DNA from: Spirochaetota bacterium
Lineage (GTDB): Bacteria > Spirochaetota > UBA4802 > UBA5550
Assembly: GCA_017999915.1 (NCBI GenBank)
Contig: JAGNKX010000009.1
Span: forward strand, 176,280-240,279
Direction: 5' to 3'
DNA: 64,000 nt
Of this stretch, positions 17,532 to 25,829 are shown piece after piece. Each line of letters starts with the position of its first letter. The stretch's first letter is position 1. A model generated the notes under the pieces. That model saw only the letters and a list, made by a program, of their open reading frames with translations, was not told the DNA's origin and did no database searches. The translations under genes and the position numbers were made by a program.

Positions 17532-18488
17532 TCAAGAGTTTTTTATTTTCCAGAGGCCGACCTTGAGGTAGGGATTGCCGCGGTGGGTAAAATCCGATGA
17601 TTCATTGGCGATAAATTCCAGCTCCCAATCCGCCGGGTGAAAGGAGAGGTATTCCTCGCGGGATATCCCATGGGAATTGACCGACGTGAGTACGCGGCCT
17701 TTCTCCACCAGGCCGCTGACAAGGTCGAGGGATTCCCGGTAATTTTTTTTCGTGGAAAAGGTCCTTCGCCTGTTCCGTGAAAACGTGGGAGGATCGAAGA
17801 CGACCAGGGAGAAGGTTTTTCCCTTTTTCCTGAAGCGCCTGATCCATTCAAGGGAATCCCCGTAGATGAAATCCCGCTCGTCGACTTTCAGCCCGTTGAG
17901 GCGGTAATTTTCCCTGGCGCGCTCCAGGACCCCCTTTGAAAGGTCGACATTGACCGCGCCGGTGATGCCGTGCCTGACCGCGTGGACCGAAAAAAGAGCT
18001 GTATAGCTGAAAAGATTGAGCATGGTATCAGAGGAAGTGTAGTAACCGCCAAGGCGGTCCCGCACTTCCCTCATGTCCAGGAATATGCCGGTGCTCTGAC
18101 CACCCACCAGGTCGACCAGGGCCAGGATGCCGTTCTGGCGGACGCTGAACCCCTCGGGGGGCTCCGCCCCCTCCAGGACGACGCTCCTCATGGCCGAGGC
18201 GATATCCCTCGTGTCGTCGGGCCTGAGCCTGTTTTTCAGGAGGATCCCCTCCGGCCTGGCGGGAAGCATTGGTTCAATGTTTCGGATCGATGATCGAATA
18301 TCATCGACCGCGGTAATCAGGCCATCGTCAAAAAACTGGACAAGGATATACCGGCCGTACCAGTCGATGGTAAGGCCCGGCATGCCGTCTCCGTCACCGT
18401 TGAAGAGGCGATAACAATCGGTGGCGGTGTCTGTAAAAAGCTTTTCTCTTTTGAGAATGGCTTTTTTAAGGAAGGTTTCGATCTGCAT
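17532..18488 (-). CDS. Class I SAM-dependent rRNA (cytosine-C5) methyltransferase, RlmI-like
   Basis: 318 aa. The N-terminal part has the RlmI-type NGDGDGMPGLTIDWYG block; a Rossmann methyltransferase follows with motif I as LNLFSYTALFSVHA and motif IV as FDPPTFSRN. The GQSTGIFLDMRE segment is characteristic of the RlmI/YccW group, which makes m5C in 23S rRNA. It is shorter than E. coli RlmI (396 aa) and appears to lack the N-terminal PUA domain. It lies 12 bases after the KDPG aldolase gene. Exact rRNA position unknown. Confidence 0.85.
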   Translation of the reverse strand: MQIETFLKKAILKREKLFTDTATDCYRLFNGDGDGMPGLTIDWYGRYILVQFFDDGLITAVDDIRSSIRNIEPMLPARPEGILLKNRLRPDDTRDIASAMRSVVLEGAEPPEGFSVRQNGILALVDLVGGQSTGIFLDMREVRDRLGGYYTSSDTMLNLFSYTALFSVHAVRHGITGAVNVDLSKGVLERARENYRLNGLKVDERDFIYGDSLEWIRRFRKKGKTFSLVVFDPPTFSRNRRRTFSTKKNYRESLDLVSGLVEKGRVLTSVNSHGISREEYLSFHPADWELEFIANESSDFTHRGNPYLKVGLWKIKNS

Positions 18489-18500
18489 CGCACAGGGGAG

Positions 18501-19139
18501 TTACGGCAGGGCCGTCATCACTTTTTTCATTCGCTCCCCAAGGGCGGCGTAGTCGCCTTTTTTGATCAGGGCGCTGTCGACGATGGAGGACATGCCGACG
18601 GATATGACCCGGTCCTGCTTCAGGTATTCAAGGAAATTATCCTGGGTCACCCCGCCCGTCGGGACCAGGTGGAATTCCCTGGCGCGGAACGGCGCGGCCA
18701 CTGCCTTGATGTATTCGGGGCCGCCCAGCACCGAAACCGGGAAGAGCTTGATCACCGCGCACTTCTTCAGCGCCATGTTCAATTCCGTGGGAGTGGCCAC
18801 GCCGGGAATGAAGGGACGACCCCGGGAAGCAGCGTAATCGACCAGCTCCATATCCAGGGCAGGGGCGACGCAGAAGGCCACGCCTGCGTCGATGGCATTG
18901 CGGAGCGCCTCCATGGTAAGAAGGCTCCCGGCGCCGACCGTCAGCCCGGGAAACTCCCTGAGCACGGCCTTGATGCTCTCAAGGGCTCCGGCCGTGCGGA
19001 AGGTTATTTCAATGATATTGATGGAGTGTTTCAGCAGAAGCTCCGCGGTCTTCAGAGCCGACTGGGTGTTGTCAAACTGCGCTACCGGTATGACCCTGTT
19101 TTTTTTGAGTATAGATACAAGATCCTGTTCCACCGGCAT
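18501..19139 (-). CDS. eda: 2-keto-3-deoxy-6-phosphogluconate (KDPG/KHG) aldolase
   Basis: 212 aa TIM-barrel aldolase. The catalytic Glu is in IIEITFRTAGA and the Schiff-base Lys in VIKLFPVSVLGG; the phosphate-binding PTGGV loop is present. Eda splits KDPG to pyruvate and glyceraldehyde-3-phosphate (Entner-Doudoroff) and can also act on 4-hydroxy-2-oxoglutarate. No 6-phosphogluconate dehydratase is adjacent, although an IlvD/Edd-family gene lies 7 kb away. It sits between the VOC gene and the methyltransferase, in the same direction. Confidence 0.92.
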   Translation of the reverse strand: MPVEQDLVSILKKNRVIPVAQFDNTQSALKTAELLLKHSINIIEITFRTAGALESIKAVLREFPGLTVGAGSLLTMEALRNAIDAGVAFCVAPALDMELVDYAASRGRPFIPGVATPTELNMALKKCAVIKLFPVSVLGGPEYIKAVAAPFRAREFHLVPTGGVTQDNFLEYLKQDRVISVGMSSIVDSALIKKGDYAALGERMKKVMTALP

Positions 19140-19156
19140 CGTTCTCCCGCGGATTA

Positions 19157-19528
19157 TTACCCCACCATCGGGTATGAGAGCTCTATCTGGTTTCCGTCCG
19201 GATCGAGGAACACGACCGTTTTCCCCTTGCGGATGTCTTCCGGCCCAAAGATGATCTCGATGTCCCGCTCCTGGATCTCATCAACGGCGTCTTCGAAATC
19301 CTCCTCGTCGACATAGAAGGAAATCCTGTTCTTGGTGCCATCGGCATTCTTGTAACCCGGCACTTCATAGAGTCCGATGGTGATATCGGCAACCCTGATA
19401 AAGGTGATGCCCGGCCCGCTGGCCTTGTCAATGGTATCGAAATCGAACAATTCCTTGTAGAATTTGACCGATTCCTCCAGGTTCGATACGGAGATCCCTA
19501 TATGGTTTATGCTTTCTATGACTATCAT
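19157..19528 (-). CDS. VOC-superfamily (glyoxalase-like) protein
   Basis: 123 aa with the two beta-alpha-beta-beta-beta modules of the vicinal-oxygen-chelate fold. INHIGISVSNLEESVKFYKELFDF forms the first module, and the Glu-containing strand DPDGNQIELSYP ends the second. His at about residue 8 and the late Glu match usual metal ligands. It resembles lactoylglutathione lyase and methylmalonyl-CoA epimerase relatives; the reaction cannot be assigned. First gene of a unit with eda and the methyltransferase. Confidence 0.85.
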   Translation of the reverse strand: MIVIESINHIGISVSNLEESVKFYKELFDFDTIDKASGPGITFIRVADITIGLYEVPGYKNADGTKNRISFYVDEEDFEDAVDEIQERDIEIIFGPEDIRKGKTVVFLDPDGNQIELSYPMVG

Positions 19529-19712
19529 CGCTACCTCGTGTCTGTGTTAAAAAATCTGGTTAAACCAGCCCAGGGGCCGGGAAAATTTCGTAGCCCTGAA
19601 GATACTTAAAAGGCGGGAATAATCCCGCCAAACAGTTATATTCTTCAAAACAGGCGGATTATGTCAATCAATATACCGGGATACGGTGAAAAAATGATTG
19701 GAACCGGCGCCG

Positions 19713-20288
19713 TTACTTCTTCCCGTTATCGGAAAAAACCGTGACCTTTTCGAGATAGATGTGTATGACGTCACCCCGGGCGTCCCAATCGAGCTTGAAA
19801 TTCTTCACCTTTCCCCCAAGGGATAGAAGCATACGGGAACGCTCGGCATCATTCCTGGCGGCATAATCTTTACCAACGGCATTCTTCATTGATTCTACAT
19901 CCAGGTTTCCGTGGATATAAAGCCACCGGTAGGTCTGGAACACGCACAGGACGCTCCTGTCATCGTTCCCCATCGGGGTAACTATAATGAAATCATTTTC
20001 AGTGGTAATTTCCCTGCCCAGGAGTCTCAGGAGAAAAGAGCGCAGCTTGCCTTCATGGTAATGGCGGCTGCCGAAATATCCGTCGTGCCACGACTGGTAG
20101 TGCTTCTGCAGAAGAAAAAAATTCTTAACCCCCTCGGACGGCTCCATGGCGCAGAGCCCCGCCGCCGACACCCCATGGCGGCATGGACAGGATCCGGGAA
20201 CGCCCGCGAAGTAGAGGCCCGCCGCCATCGTGATGACAAGGACGGCGAGCAGCCTGATAGAATTAGAATTGCGCAGCCGGGACTTCAT
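19713..20288 (-). CDS. Exported hypothetical protein
   Basis: 191 aa beginning with a signal-like segment (about residues 10-30, RLLAVLVITMAAGLYFAG). A Cys-rich stretch CPCRHG follows directly. The rest has no domain I recognise; it is rich in aromatic residues (SWHDGYFGSRHYHEG) and ends in basic residues. It starts three bases after the DUF3467 stop, so the two are co-transcribed. Confidence 0.6.
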   Translation of the reverse strand: MKSRLRNSNSIRLLAVLVITMAAGLYFAGVPGSCPCRHGVSAAGLCAMEPSEGVKNFFLLQKHYQSWHDGYFGSRHYHEGKLRSFLLRLLGREITTENDFIIVTPMGNDDRSVLCVFQTYRWLYIHGNLDVESMKNAVGKDYAARNDAERSRMLLSLGGKVKNFKLDWDARGDVIHIYLEKVTVFSDNGKK

Positions 20289-20291
20289 GAG

Positions 20292-20591
20292 TTACTGGAG
20301 CCGCCCCCCTTCCTCGGACTGGGCGTGCATGTCGATCTCGCCGAAGCGTTCCTCGTATTCGCGTATGTTCTGGCTGAGGGCCAGGAGGAACCGCTTGGCG
20401 TGGCCCGGCGTCAACACGATCCGCGACATGAGCTTGCCGAACCCCGGGGGCGGCGCCGGGTGCACGAAAATGTAGTCAAACACGAACTCCTCCGGAGAAT
20501 GGCTTACGTTGGAAAAATTCGAGAATATGCCCATGGCGATGTTCTCGTCGACTTTCACCTCTATCTTTACGTCCTTTTCTTTCTGGTGCAT
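20292..20591 (-). CDS. DUF3467 protein
   Basis: 99 aa. The pattern matches the small DUF3467 family: an N-terminal charged strand, then GIFSNFSNVSHSPEEFVFDYIFVHP and SRIVLTPGHAKRFLLALSQNI. AAGGAG stands 6 bases before the ATG at 20591, which is preferred over a start 26 codons upstream that gives a low-complexity Arg-rich tail. Function of the family is unknown; the C-terminus is acidic. Confidence 0.85.
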   Translation of the reverse strand: MHQKEKDVKIEVKVDENIAMGIFSNFSNVSHSPEEFVFDYIFVHPAPPPGFGKLMSRIVLTPGHAKRFLLALSQNIREYEERFGEIDMHAQSEEGGRLQ

Positions 20592-20782
20592 GGTGATCTC
20601 CTTGAGCGAATGATGCCGCGCGCATCCGCCGCGACGCGCTTCCCGGCTCGCCGGTCTTGATTTCTGCAAAAACCTATCACCAGCACTGAAAAAAATTCAA
20701 TAACAATTTACAAATACCGGCGCGAAAAATATAATTGTCCCGGGGATCCGCTCCATCCCCGAGAAAAAGATCAGGTGACGCA

Positions 20783-21541
20783 GTGAGAATCTTCGCCCTA
20801 TCCGACATCCATATAGACTACGCCGAAAACAGGGCGTGGATGATGGACCTGTCAAACGACGATTACCGCGACGACATCCTCATCCTGGCCGGAGACATCG
20901 CGGACATTCCTGAACTCATAGAAGCGGCCTTCAGGGAGCTGACACGTAAATTCCGGGAGGTGATCTTCGTGCCGGGGAACCACGACCTCTGGACCTACCG
21001 GAACGGCATGGCCGATTCACTGGCCGCCTTCGACCACGTGCGGAACATCGCCCGGGAACTGGGCGTACGCATCGAGCCTTACACGGCCGGCGGGCTCACC
21101 ATCATACCCCTCAACGGCTGGTATGACTATTCCTTCGGTGAACCGTCGGAGGAGCTTTCAATGATGTGGATGGATTACGTGGCCTGCTCATGGCCGGAGG
21201 GCTTCGACGAGGGATCGATCACCCGCCGCTTCACGGACATGAACAGGGAGGCGCTCTCGATCAGGAACGACCGGGTCATAACTTTTTCACACTTCATGCC
21301 CCGCATCGACCTGATGCCGTCGATCATCCCCGAAAAGAGACGCTTCCTCTATCCCGTCCTCGGAACGACCATTCTGGAAAAACAGATCCGGACCATCGGC
21401 CCGCAGGCCCACATCTACGGCCACACCCATGTGAACCGGCGCATCGAGCGGGACGGGATACTGTATATCAACAATGCCTTCGGCTACCCCCGGGAAACGC
21501 GCATAACGCGGAAAAGACTGGTGCGGGTGATAGAGATATGA
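20783..21541 (+). CDS. Calcineurin-like metallophosphoesterase
   Basis: About 252 aa from GTG 20783, with AGGTGA upstream. Metal-binding signatures appear in order: LSDIHIDYAEN (DxH), ILAGDIADI (GD), VPGNHDLW (GNHD), TFSHFMPR and YGHTHVNRR (GHxH). All five motifs of the superfamily are present, so it should be active with two divalent metals. Substrate unknown; the arrangement resembles cytosolic UDP-diacylglucosamine- or cAMP-phosphodiesterase relatives, but no choice can be made. An upstream ATG at 20735 lacks a ribosome site. Confidence 0.85.
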   Translation: MRIFALSDIHIDYAENRAWMMDLSNDDYRDDILILAGDIADIPELIEAAFRELTRKFREVIFVPGNHDLWTYRNGMADSLAAFDHVRNIARELGVRIEPYTAGGLTIIPLNGWYDYSFGEPSEELSMMWMDYVACSWPEGFDEGSITRRFTDMNREALSIRNDRVITFSHFMPRIDLMPSIIPEKRRFLYPVLGTTILEKQIRTIGPQAHIYGHTHVNRRIERDGILYINNAFGYPRETRITRKRLVRVIEI

Positions 21542-21654
21542 TGTCCAAGAACAATGCGGCAGCCAAACTCCTTTTCATCACCGATAACCATCGGGCCCTG
21601 TAGTCCTCCTGTAAATAGAGAGGGGGGACACTGTGTTAATAATTGAAAAAAATA

Positions 21655-21698
21655 TTGACATCCAGGGGCCTGATAGTATAAGGGAGACCGGTCGGTCT
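21655..21698 (+). promoter_or_regulatory. Promoter and operator of the TetR regulator gene
   Basis: TTGACA (21655-21660), 16 bases, then TATAAG (21677-21682) form a good sigma-70 promoter. The palindrome AGACCGGTCGGTCT (21685-21698, arms AGACCG/CGGTCT) sits directly after the -10 box, over the expected transcription start. Its exact copy precedes acuI at 22356, so the regulator very likely controls both itself and the downstream pair. Confidence 0.8.
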
Positions 21699-21705
21699 GT
21701 ATGCC

Positions 21706-22308
21706 ATGAATGAATCAACCCCTTTGAAAGAACGAATAATAGAAGAATCGCTGAAGCTATTTTCAGTGAAGGGTTATATGAACACCTCCACTTCTGACAT
21801 CATAGCGGCGGCCGGCACCTCAAAAGGCGGTTTCTATAACCATTTTAAAACAAAGGAAGAGCTGTTTCACGAGATCCTGGGCGCGGCCAGAAGGATATGG
21901 CGCGAAAGGAACCTCCATGGACTGGATGCCGAACCCAGGCCACTTGAAAAAATCCGCCTGCTCCTTGAAAACTATCGTGACAGATACCTTGCCGATTCAA
22001 AGAACTTTCCGGGCGGCTGCATATTCGTCAATCTCGTTGTGGAGCTGAGCGATCAGGCTCCCCCGCTCGCGGATGAAGTCAATGAAGGATTAGTCCGTCT
22101 GGGCTCCATGATCAAACGGCTCCTGGATGAAGAAAAAACAGCGGGAGGGCTCAGCCGTTCAGTGAACACCGCGGATGCCGCCAACCTCATATTCTCCGGA
22201 CTACTCGGCGCCTGCGTGCTGTACACCTCGGACAAATCCTTGAAGCGGCTCAATTCCACGATTGTTTCGTTAATTGCATACCTGCGGAGCATGGATTCAC
22301 GGAGGTAA
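21706..22308 (+). CDS. TetR/AcrR-family repressor (AcuR-like by context)
   Basis: 200 aa. The N-terminal helix-turn-helix is canonical (STSDIIAAAGTSKGGFYNHF, about residues 26-45). The C-terminal ligand domain contains GGCIFVNLVVELSD, a Cys-containing helix seen in the subgroup with a TetR_C effector pocket. Two identical operators frame its control. In Rhodobacter, AcuR represses acuI in response to acrylate; the neighbour here is an AcuI-family reductase, so an acrylate or acrylyl-CoA signal is a reasonable inference. The ribosome site is weak and the leader very short. Confidence 0.85.
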   Translation: MNESTPLKERIIEESLKLFSVKGYMNTSTSDIIAAAGTSKGGFYNHFKTKEELFHEILGAARRIWRERNLHGLDAEPRPLEKIRLLLENYRDRYLADSKNFPGGCIFVNLVVELSDQAPPLADEVNEGLVRLGSMIKRLLDEEKTAGGLSRSVNTADAANLIFSGLLGACVLYTSDKSLKRLNSTIVSLIAYLRSMDSRR

Positions 22309-22340
22309 ACTGACAATACAGCAAGTTGGGAATTTTCTTC

Positions 22341-22369
22341 TATACTATTAAAGGGAGACCGGTCGGTCT
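22341..22369 (+). promoter_or_regulatory. acuI promoter -10 element and TetR operator
   Basis: TATACT (22341-22346) is a plausible -10 box; no clear -35 was found. AGACCGGTCGGTCT at 22356-22369 is identical to the site before the TetR gene and would block initiation when bound. Confidence 0.75.
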
Positions 22370-22395
22370 CAAACAAATCATTCAGGAGGATGTTT

Positions 22396-23394
22396 ATGGC
22401 AGACAATACATACCGAGCGCTTGTGGTCAGGGAATCAGCGGATGGAAAATTCACCTGCGCTATCGAGAACCTGACGCCCGACAGCCTGCCAGCCGGGGAC
22501 GTGCTGGTGCGAATACAATATTCGTCGTTAAATTATAAAGACATGCTTTCCGCCTCGGGCAACAGGGGCGTCACAAAAAAATATCCGCACACGCCGGGTA
22601 TCGACGGAGCCGGAATTATCGAGCAGAGCGGCTCGCCGGAGTTCAAGCCCGGTGAGGAAGTGATCGTCACCAGCTATGACCTTGGCATGAACACTTCCGG
22701 AGGGCTCGGACAGTACATACGAGTCCCCGCCTCCTGGGTCGTAAAAAAGCCGGCGAATCTCTCCCTCCGCGAAAGCATGATCTTCGGAACGGCCGGGTTC
22801 ACCGCCGCCCTCTCGGTGCTGAGACTTGTCGATTACGGGATCAAAGAGGGCAGCGGCGTACTCGTAACGGGAGCCACCGGAGGAGTGGGGAGCGTGGCGG
22901 TGTCCATCCTCTCCCACGCCGGCTACAGGGTAACCGCGGTTAACGGCCTGAACGACGAAACTGACTTTCTAAAGAAAATCGGAGCCTCCGAAATCATTCC
23001 CATACCCGATCCGGCGGAATCCTCCGGAAAGCCCATGCTTAAGGATAAATGGGATGCGGCCGTTGATACGGTCGGCGGGAACCTGCTTGTCTTCGCCCTG
23101 AAATCGGTGAAGGCAAACGGCGCCGTGACCTGCTGCGGCAACGCGGCCTCCGCGGACATCTCCCTTACCGTTTATCCGTTTATTCTTCGCGGCATCGCCC
23201 TGTTCGGCATCGATTCGCAGAACTGCCCCATGGATCGCAGACTCAGGGCATGGAACATGCTGGCGGAAAAATGGAAGTTCCCCTGGGTCGAAACGCTTGC
23301 CGCGGAGATCAACCTTGACGGCGTGATATCCCAGATCGACAGGATAAGGGCCGGAAGCCACCGGGGCAGAATAATCGTAAACATGAAGGATTGA
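22396..23394 (+). CDS. acuI: Acrylyl-CoA reductase family oxidoreductase (AcuI/YhdH)
   Basis: 332 aa medium-chain reductase without zinc ligands. The N-terminal catalytic fold has SSLNYKDMLSASG and the Rossmann motif is GATGGVGSVAVSIL (about 152-165). The block TPGIDGAGIIEQS and the ending RGRIIVNMKD match YhdH/AcuI, which reduce acrylyl-CoA to propionyl-CoA with NADPH. AGGAGG abuts an ATG at 22390 but is 6 bases from the ATG at 22396, so the latter is used. It follows the TetR gene and precedes an enoyl-CoA hydratase, forming a small acrylate-handling unit. Confidence 0.88.
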   Translation: MADNTYRALVVRESADGKFTCAIENLTPDSLPAGDVLVRIQYSSLNYKDMLSASGNRGVTKKYPHTPGIDGAGIIEQSGSPEFKPGEEVIVTSYDLGMNTSGGLGQYIRVPASWVVKKPANLSLRESMIFGTAGFTAALSVLRLVDYGIKEGSGVLVTGATGGVGSVAVSILSHAGYRVTAVNGLNDETDFLKKIGASEIIPIPDPAESSGKPMLKDKWDAAVDTVGGNLLVFALKSVKANGAVTCCGNAASADISLTVYPFILRGIALFGIDSQNCPMDRRLRAWNMLAEKWKFPWVETLAAEINLDGVISQIDRIRAGSHRGRIIVNMKD

Positions 23395-23435
23395 ATTTCC
23401 TATCAGCCATGTACCAAAAGTCCCGGAGGAACAGT

Positions 23436-24251
23436 ATGAGTAGTGAATCCATGTTTATGGAACGAAGAGGACCGGTGGCCATCGTTACCATCAACAGGCC
23501 TGAGAAGATGAACGCCTTTGACGAGCAGATGTTTGCCGGCCTGGAAGACGTGACGATCGAACTGAAATCACGCCTTCCCCGCGCCGTCGTGATCACCGGG
23601 GCGGGCGGGAAGTCCTTCAGCGCGGGCTTCGACGTAAATCCGGCCAACCCCATGGTCAAGCGCATTGTGGACGCGGCATCCAAAAAAGATCCGGAGCCGG
23701 CAAAAGAGCTTATCCGCGCCATCAGGAGGGCCGTCGACGGGTTTGCGAGCCTCCCGGTACCACTGATCGCGGCTGTCAACGGAATCGCCTACGGCGGAGG
23801 CGCCGAGCTGGCGATGAGGTGCGACATACGGGTGCTTGATCCCGGCGCAGTCATATGCTTTTCCGAAGCAAAGCTCGGCCTCATGCCTGACTGGGGCGGA
23901 GGGACCGCGCTGACCGGGATCGCCGGGCCGTCGCTAGCCGCCGAATTGATTCTCACGGGAAGAAAGGTCGGCGCCGAGGAGGCCCTTGCCAGGGGACTGG
24001 CAAATCGCATTAGCGCCGGGGGCCGCGCCCTCGATGAAGCGATAACAATGGCCGAGATGATAGCGTCTAACGGCCCCCGCGCCGTCAGGCACGCCCTTGC
24101 GCTTATACGCGCCAGGGCGGACCAGACAGGCAGCGCGTCCCTGGAAATGGAAGCGGAACTCGCTGCGGAGCTGGTAGCGTCAGGGGAATGTTTCCACGGC
24201 GTCGGGGCGTTTCTGGAAAAAAGGAAACCGGAGTTCCCAGATATTGTCTGA
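23436..24251 (+). CDS. Enoyl-CoA hydratase/isomerase family protein
   Basis: 271 aa crotonase. The oxyanion-hole segments are KSFSAGFDVNP and NGIAYGGGAELAMRCDI. Both Glu residues used for water addition in true hydratases appear to be present (GGGAELAM and CFSEAKLGLMPDWGG). With AcuI next door, hydration of acrylyl-CoA to 3-hydroxypropionyl-CoA is an attractive guess. GGAGG lies 5 bases before the ATG at 23436. No gene follows on this strand, so the operon ends here. Confidence 0.87.
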   Translation: MSSESMFMERRGPVAIVTINRPEKMNAFDEQMFAGLEDVTIELKSRLPRAVVITGAGGKSFSAGFDVNPANPMVKRIVDAASKKDPEPAKELIRAIRRAVDGFASLPVPLIAAVNGIAYGGGAELAMRCDIRVLDPGAVICFSEAKLGLMPDWGGGTALTGIAGPSLAAELILTGRKVGAEEALARGLANRISAGGRALDEAITMAEMIASNGPRAVRHALALIRARADQTGSASLEMEAELAAELVASGECFHGVGAFLEKRKPEFPDIV

Positions 24252-24263
24252 TAATATAGCAAA

Positions 24264-24314
24264 GATAGTTATCGGCCTTTACATTGGCAGTGACCGTGAC
24301 AACCGATAACTATC
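24264..24314. terminator. Inverted pair of the 14-bp palindrome between convergent genes
   Basis: GATAGTTATCGG (24264-24275) and its exact complement CCGATAACTATC (24303-24314) can form a 12-bp stem with a 27-base loop. It occupies the whole gap between the hydratase and the SDR gene, and the SDR stop codon lies inside the right arm. It may serve as a two-way terminator; no T-run is seen. Confidence 0.6.
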
Positions 24315-25119
24315 GGTCAGGATAGAGGAGCCTCGTGTTCCTGCCGGTCAGCGTCACGGCTCGCCGCCGCGACAGGAGCCGCGCGAACACGAAAGCCGCA
24401 ACCCGGTTCACTGTACCGGCTATAACAGAGGGGCGTTTTCCCAGGGCCTCCAGCGCCTCGGCCACGACCTGCGCCGGCTCCATGAAGGGCATGCCCGGCA
24501 CGTTGTCAATGTTCGCCCCCGATTTCGCGAAGGCCGGCGTGTTGGTGGCGCCGGGACAGAGAGCCAGGACATCGATGCCGTATCCGCGCAACTCGTCCCA
24601 CAGGGCCTCCGCAAGGATGAGGTTAAAGGCCTTGGTGGCGGCGTAGTTCGCCACGATGGGCGTGCCCTGCATGGCGGAGCTTGACGATAGGAATATTATG
24701 CCGCCCCTGCCCCGCTCCACCATGGCGGGACCGACCTCCCGGGTCAGGATCATGGAGGCGCGACAGTTCACTTCCACGGCGAGGACCAGGTCTTTCATAT
24801 CGGTCTTCATGAACTCCCCTGCCGATCCCCATGCAGCGTTGTTAACCAGGAGGCCGATGGATATATCCCTTATAACCGGACGGACTTTCTTCATGAAATC
24901 GGTTTTTGAAAGGTCCGCGCTGACACAGCGCACGACGGTGCCGTACTGATTCATCAGCTTCCCGGCATGCTCTTTCATCATGGCAGCCTGCACATCGACG
25001 ATCACCAGGTTGAGGCCCATGGCGGCCAGCTGTCGGCCGAACTCGGCGCCGATTCCCGACGCCCCGCCGGTGATGATGGCCCAGGGGCCGTATTTGTTTG
25101 CCAAGGCTCCATGATCCAT
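24310..25119 (-). CDS. Short-chain dehydrogenase/reductase
   Basis: 269 aa classical SDR. The cofactor loop is TGGASGIGAEFG, the NNAAW (NNAG) motif follows, then the catalytic Ser and YAATK (Tyr-x3-Lys). The DVQ sequence after beta-2 suggests NAD over NADP. The ATG at 25119 has AGGAGG six bases upstream; a longer in-frame extension does not. It resembles DltE/YqjQ-like membrane-lipid SDRs, with a hydrophobic C-terminal segment. Substrate unknown; it converges on the acuI unit. Confidence 0.85.
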   Translation of the reverse strand: MDHGALANKYGPWAIITGGASGIGAEFGRQLAAMGLNLVIVDVQAAMMKEHAGKLMNQYGTVVRCVSADLSKTDFMKKVRPVIRDISIGLLVNNAAWGSAGEFMKTDMKDLVLAVEVNCRASMILTREVGPAMVERGRGGIIFLSSSSAMQGTPIVANYAATKAFNLILAEALWDELRGYGIDVLALCPGATNTPAFAKSGANIDNVPGMPFMEPAQVVAEALEALGKRPSVIAGTVNRVAAFVFARLLSRRRAVTLTGRNTRLLYPDR

Positions 25120-25321
25120 TGCTTTCCTCCTGTTACTGTCAGCGTTTGTGATATGAAGGGGCCGGGAAAATGTAAAGGAATAATTACACCTATTAAGATG
25201 CATAATAATTGATGCTATAACAGTACTGGGTGATAATTCTCTTATTTTTTTATTGCAATAAACGGATAGAGTGATATGATGCTAAGGAACTGTATTAAGA
25301 ATACGATCATTGGCTGGCAAC

Positions 25322-25711
25322 ATGAAACAAAGACACGCACTCCTGGTCCCGTTACTCATTCTCCCGCTGGCGATTGCCTCATGCCGCATCGTGGAAGTGT
25401 CAAGCATGCCCCGCACTATCACCATGACGATCGCATCGAAAAATCCGGCACAATACAAGCTCCTACAGCTGAAGGCGTCGGGAAAATTCGAGGAGGTGAA
25501 ACCGGAAAAGGCCGGAACCTACCAGATAAGAATCCCGGCCATGGACGGGGGATACTCAGAGTTCCTCCTTGTCAAGTACAACAAGCATATCCCCGAGGAC
25601 TATCCTGTGATTCAGGTGGTGAAAGGCGGGAAGGTGCTGAAGGAGCTGTCCATCAACGACATGGAGAGGCTGCCTCAAAAAAACGGGCAGAAACTGCTGA
25701 CGCCGGAATAG
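25322..25711 (+). CDS. Small lipoprotein, unassigned
   Basis: 129 aa from ATG 25322. The signal peptide ends in a lipobox (PLAIASC), so Cys21 should be lipidated. The mature ~108 residues are Lys-rich with alternating strands (TITMTIASKNPAQYKLLQL). No family recognised. A terminator follows immediately, so it is monocistronic. Confidence 0.7.
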   Translation: MKQRHALLVPLLILPLAIASCRIVEVSSMPRTITMTIASKNPAQYKLLQLKASGKFEEVKPEKAGTYQIRIPAMDGGYSEFLLVKYNKHIPEDYPVIQVVKGGKVLKELSINDMERLPQKNGQKLLTPE

Positions 25712-25730
25712 CCCGTCATCTTCATAAAAC

Positions 25731-25757
25731 AACCCGCAGCAAGCCGCGGGTTATTTT
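25731..25757 (+). terminator. Terminator after the small lipoprotein gene
   Basis: AACCCGC/GCGGGTT stem with an 8-base loop followed by ATTTTGTC. The bases just after it resemble the start of the 75-bp element found at 40.2 and 47.4 kb. Confidence 0.7.
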
Positions 25758-25829
25758 GTCGGATAATATTTTTCTCGCGCCGCTATCAGCCCCCGCGCCC
25801 ATTGTTTCAGAACCGTCGGGGCGCTCCGC

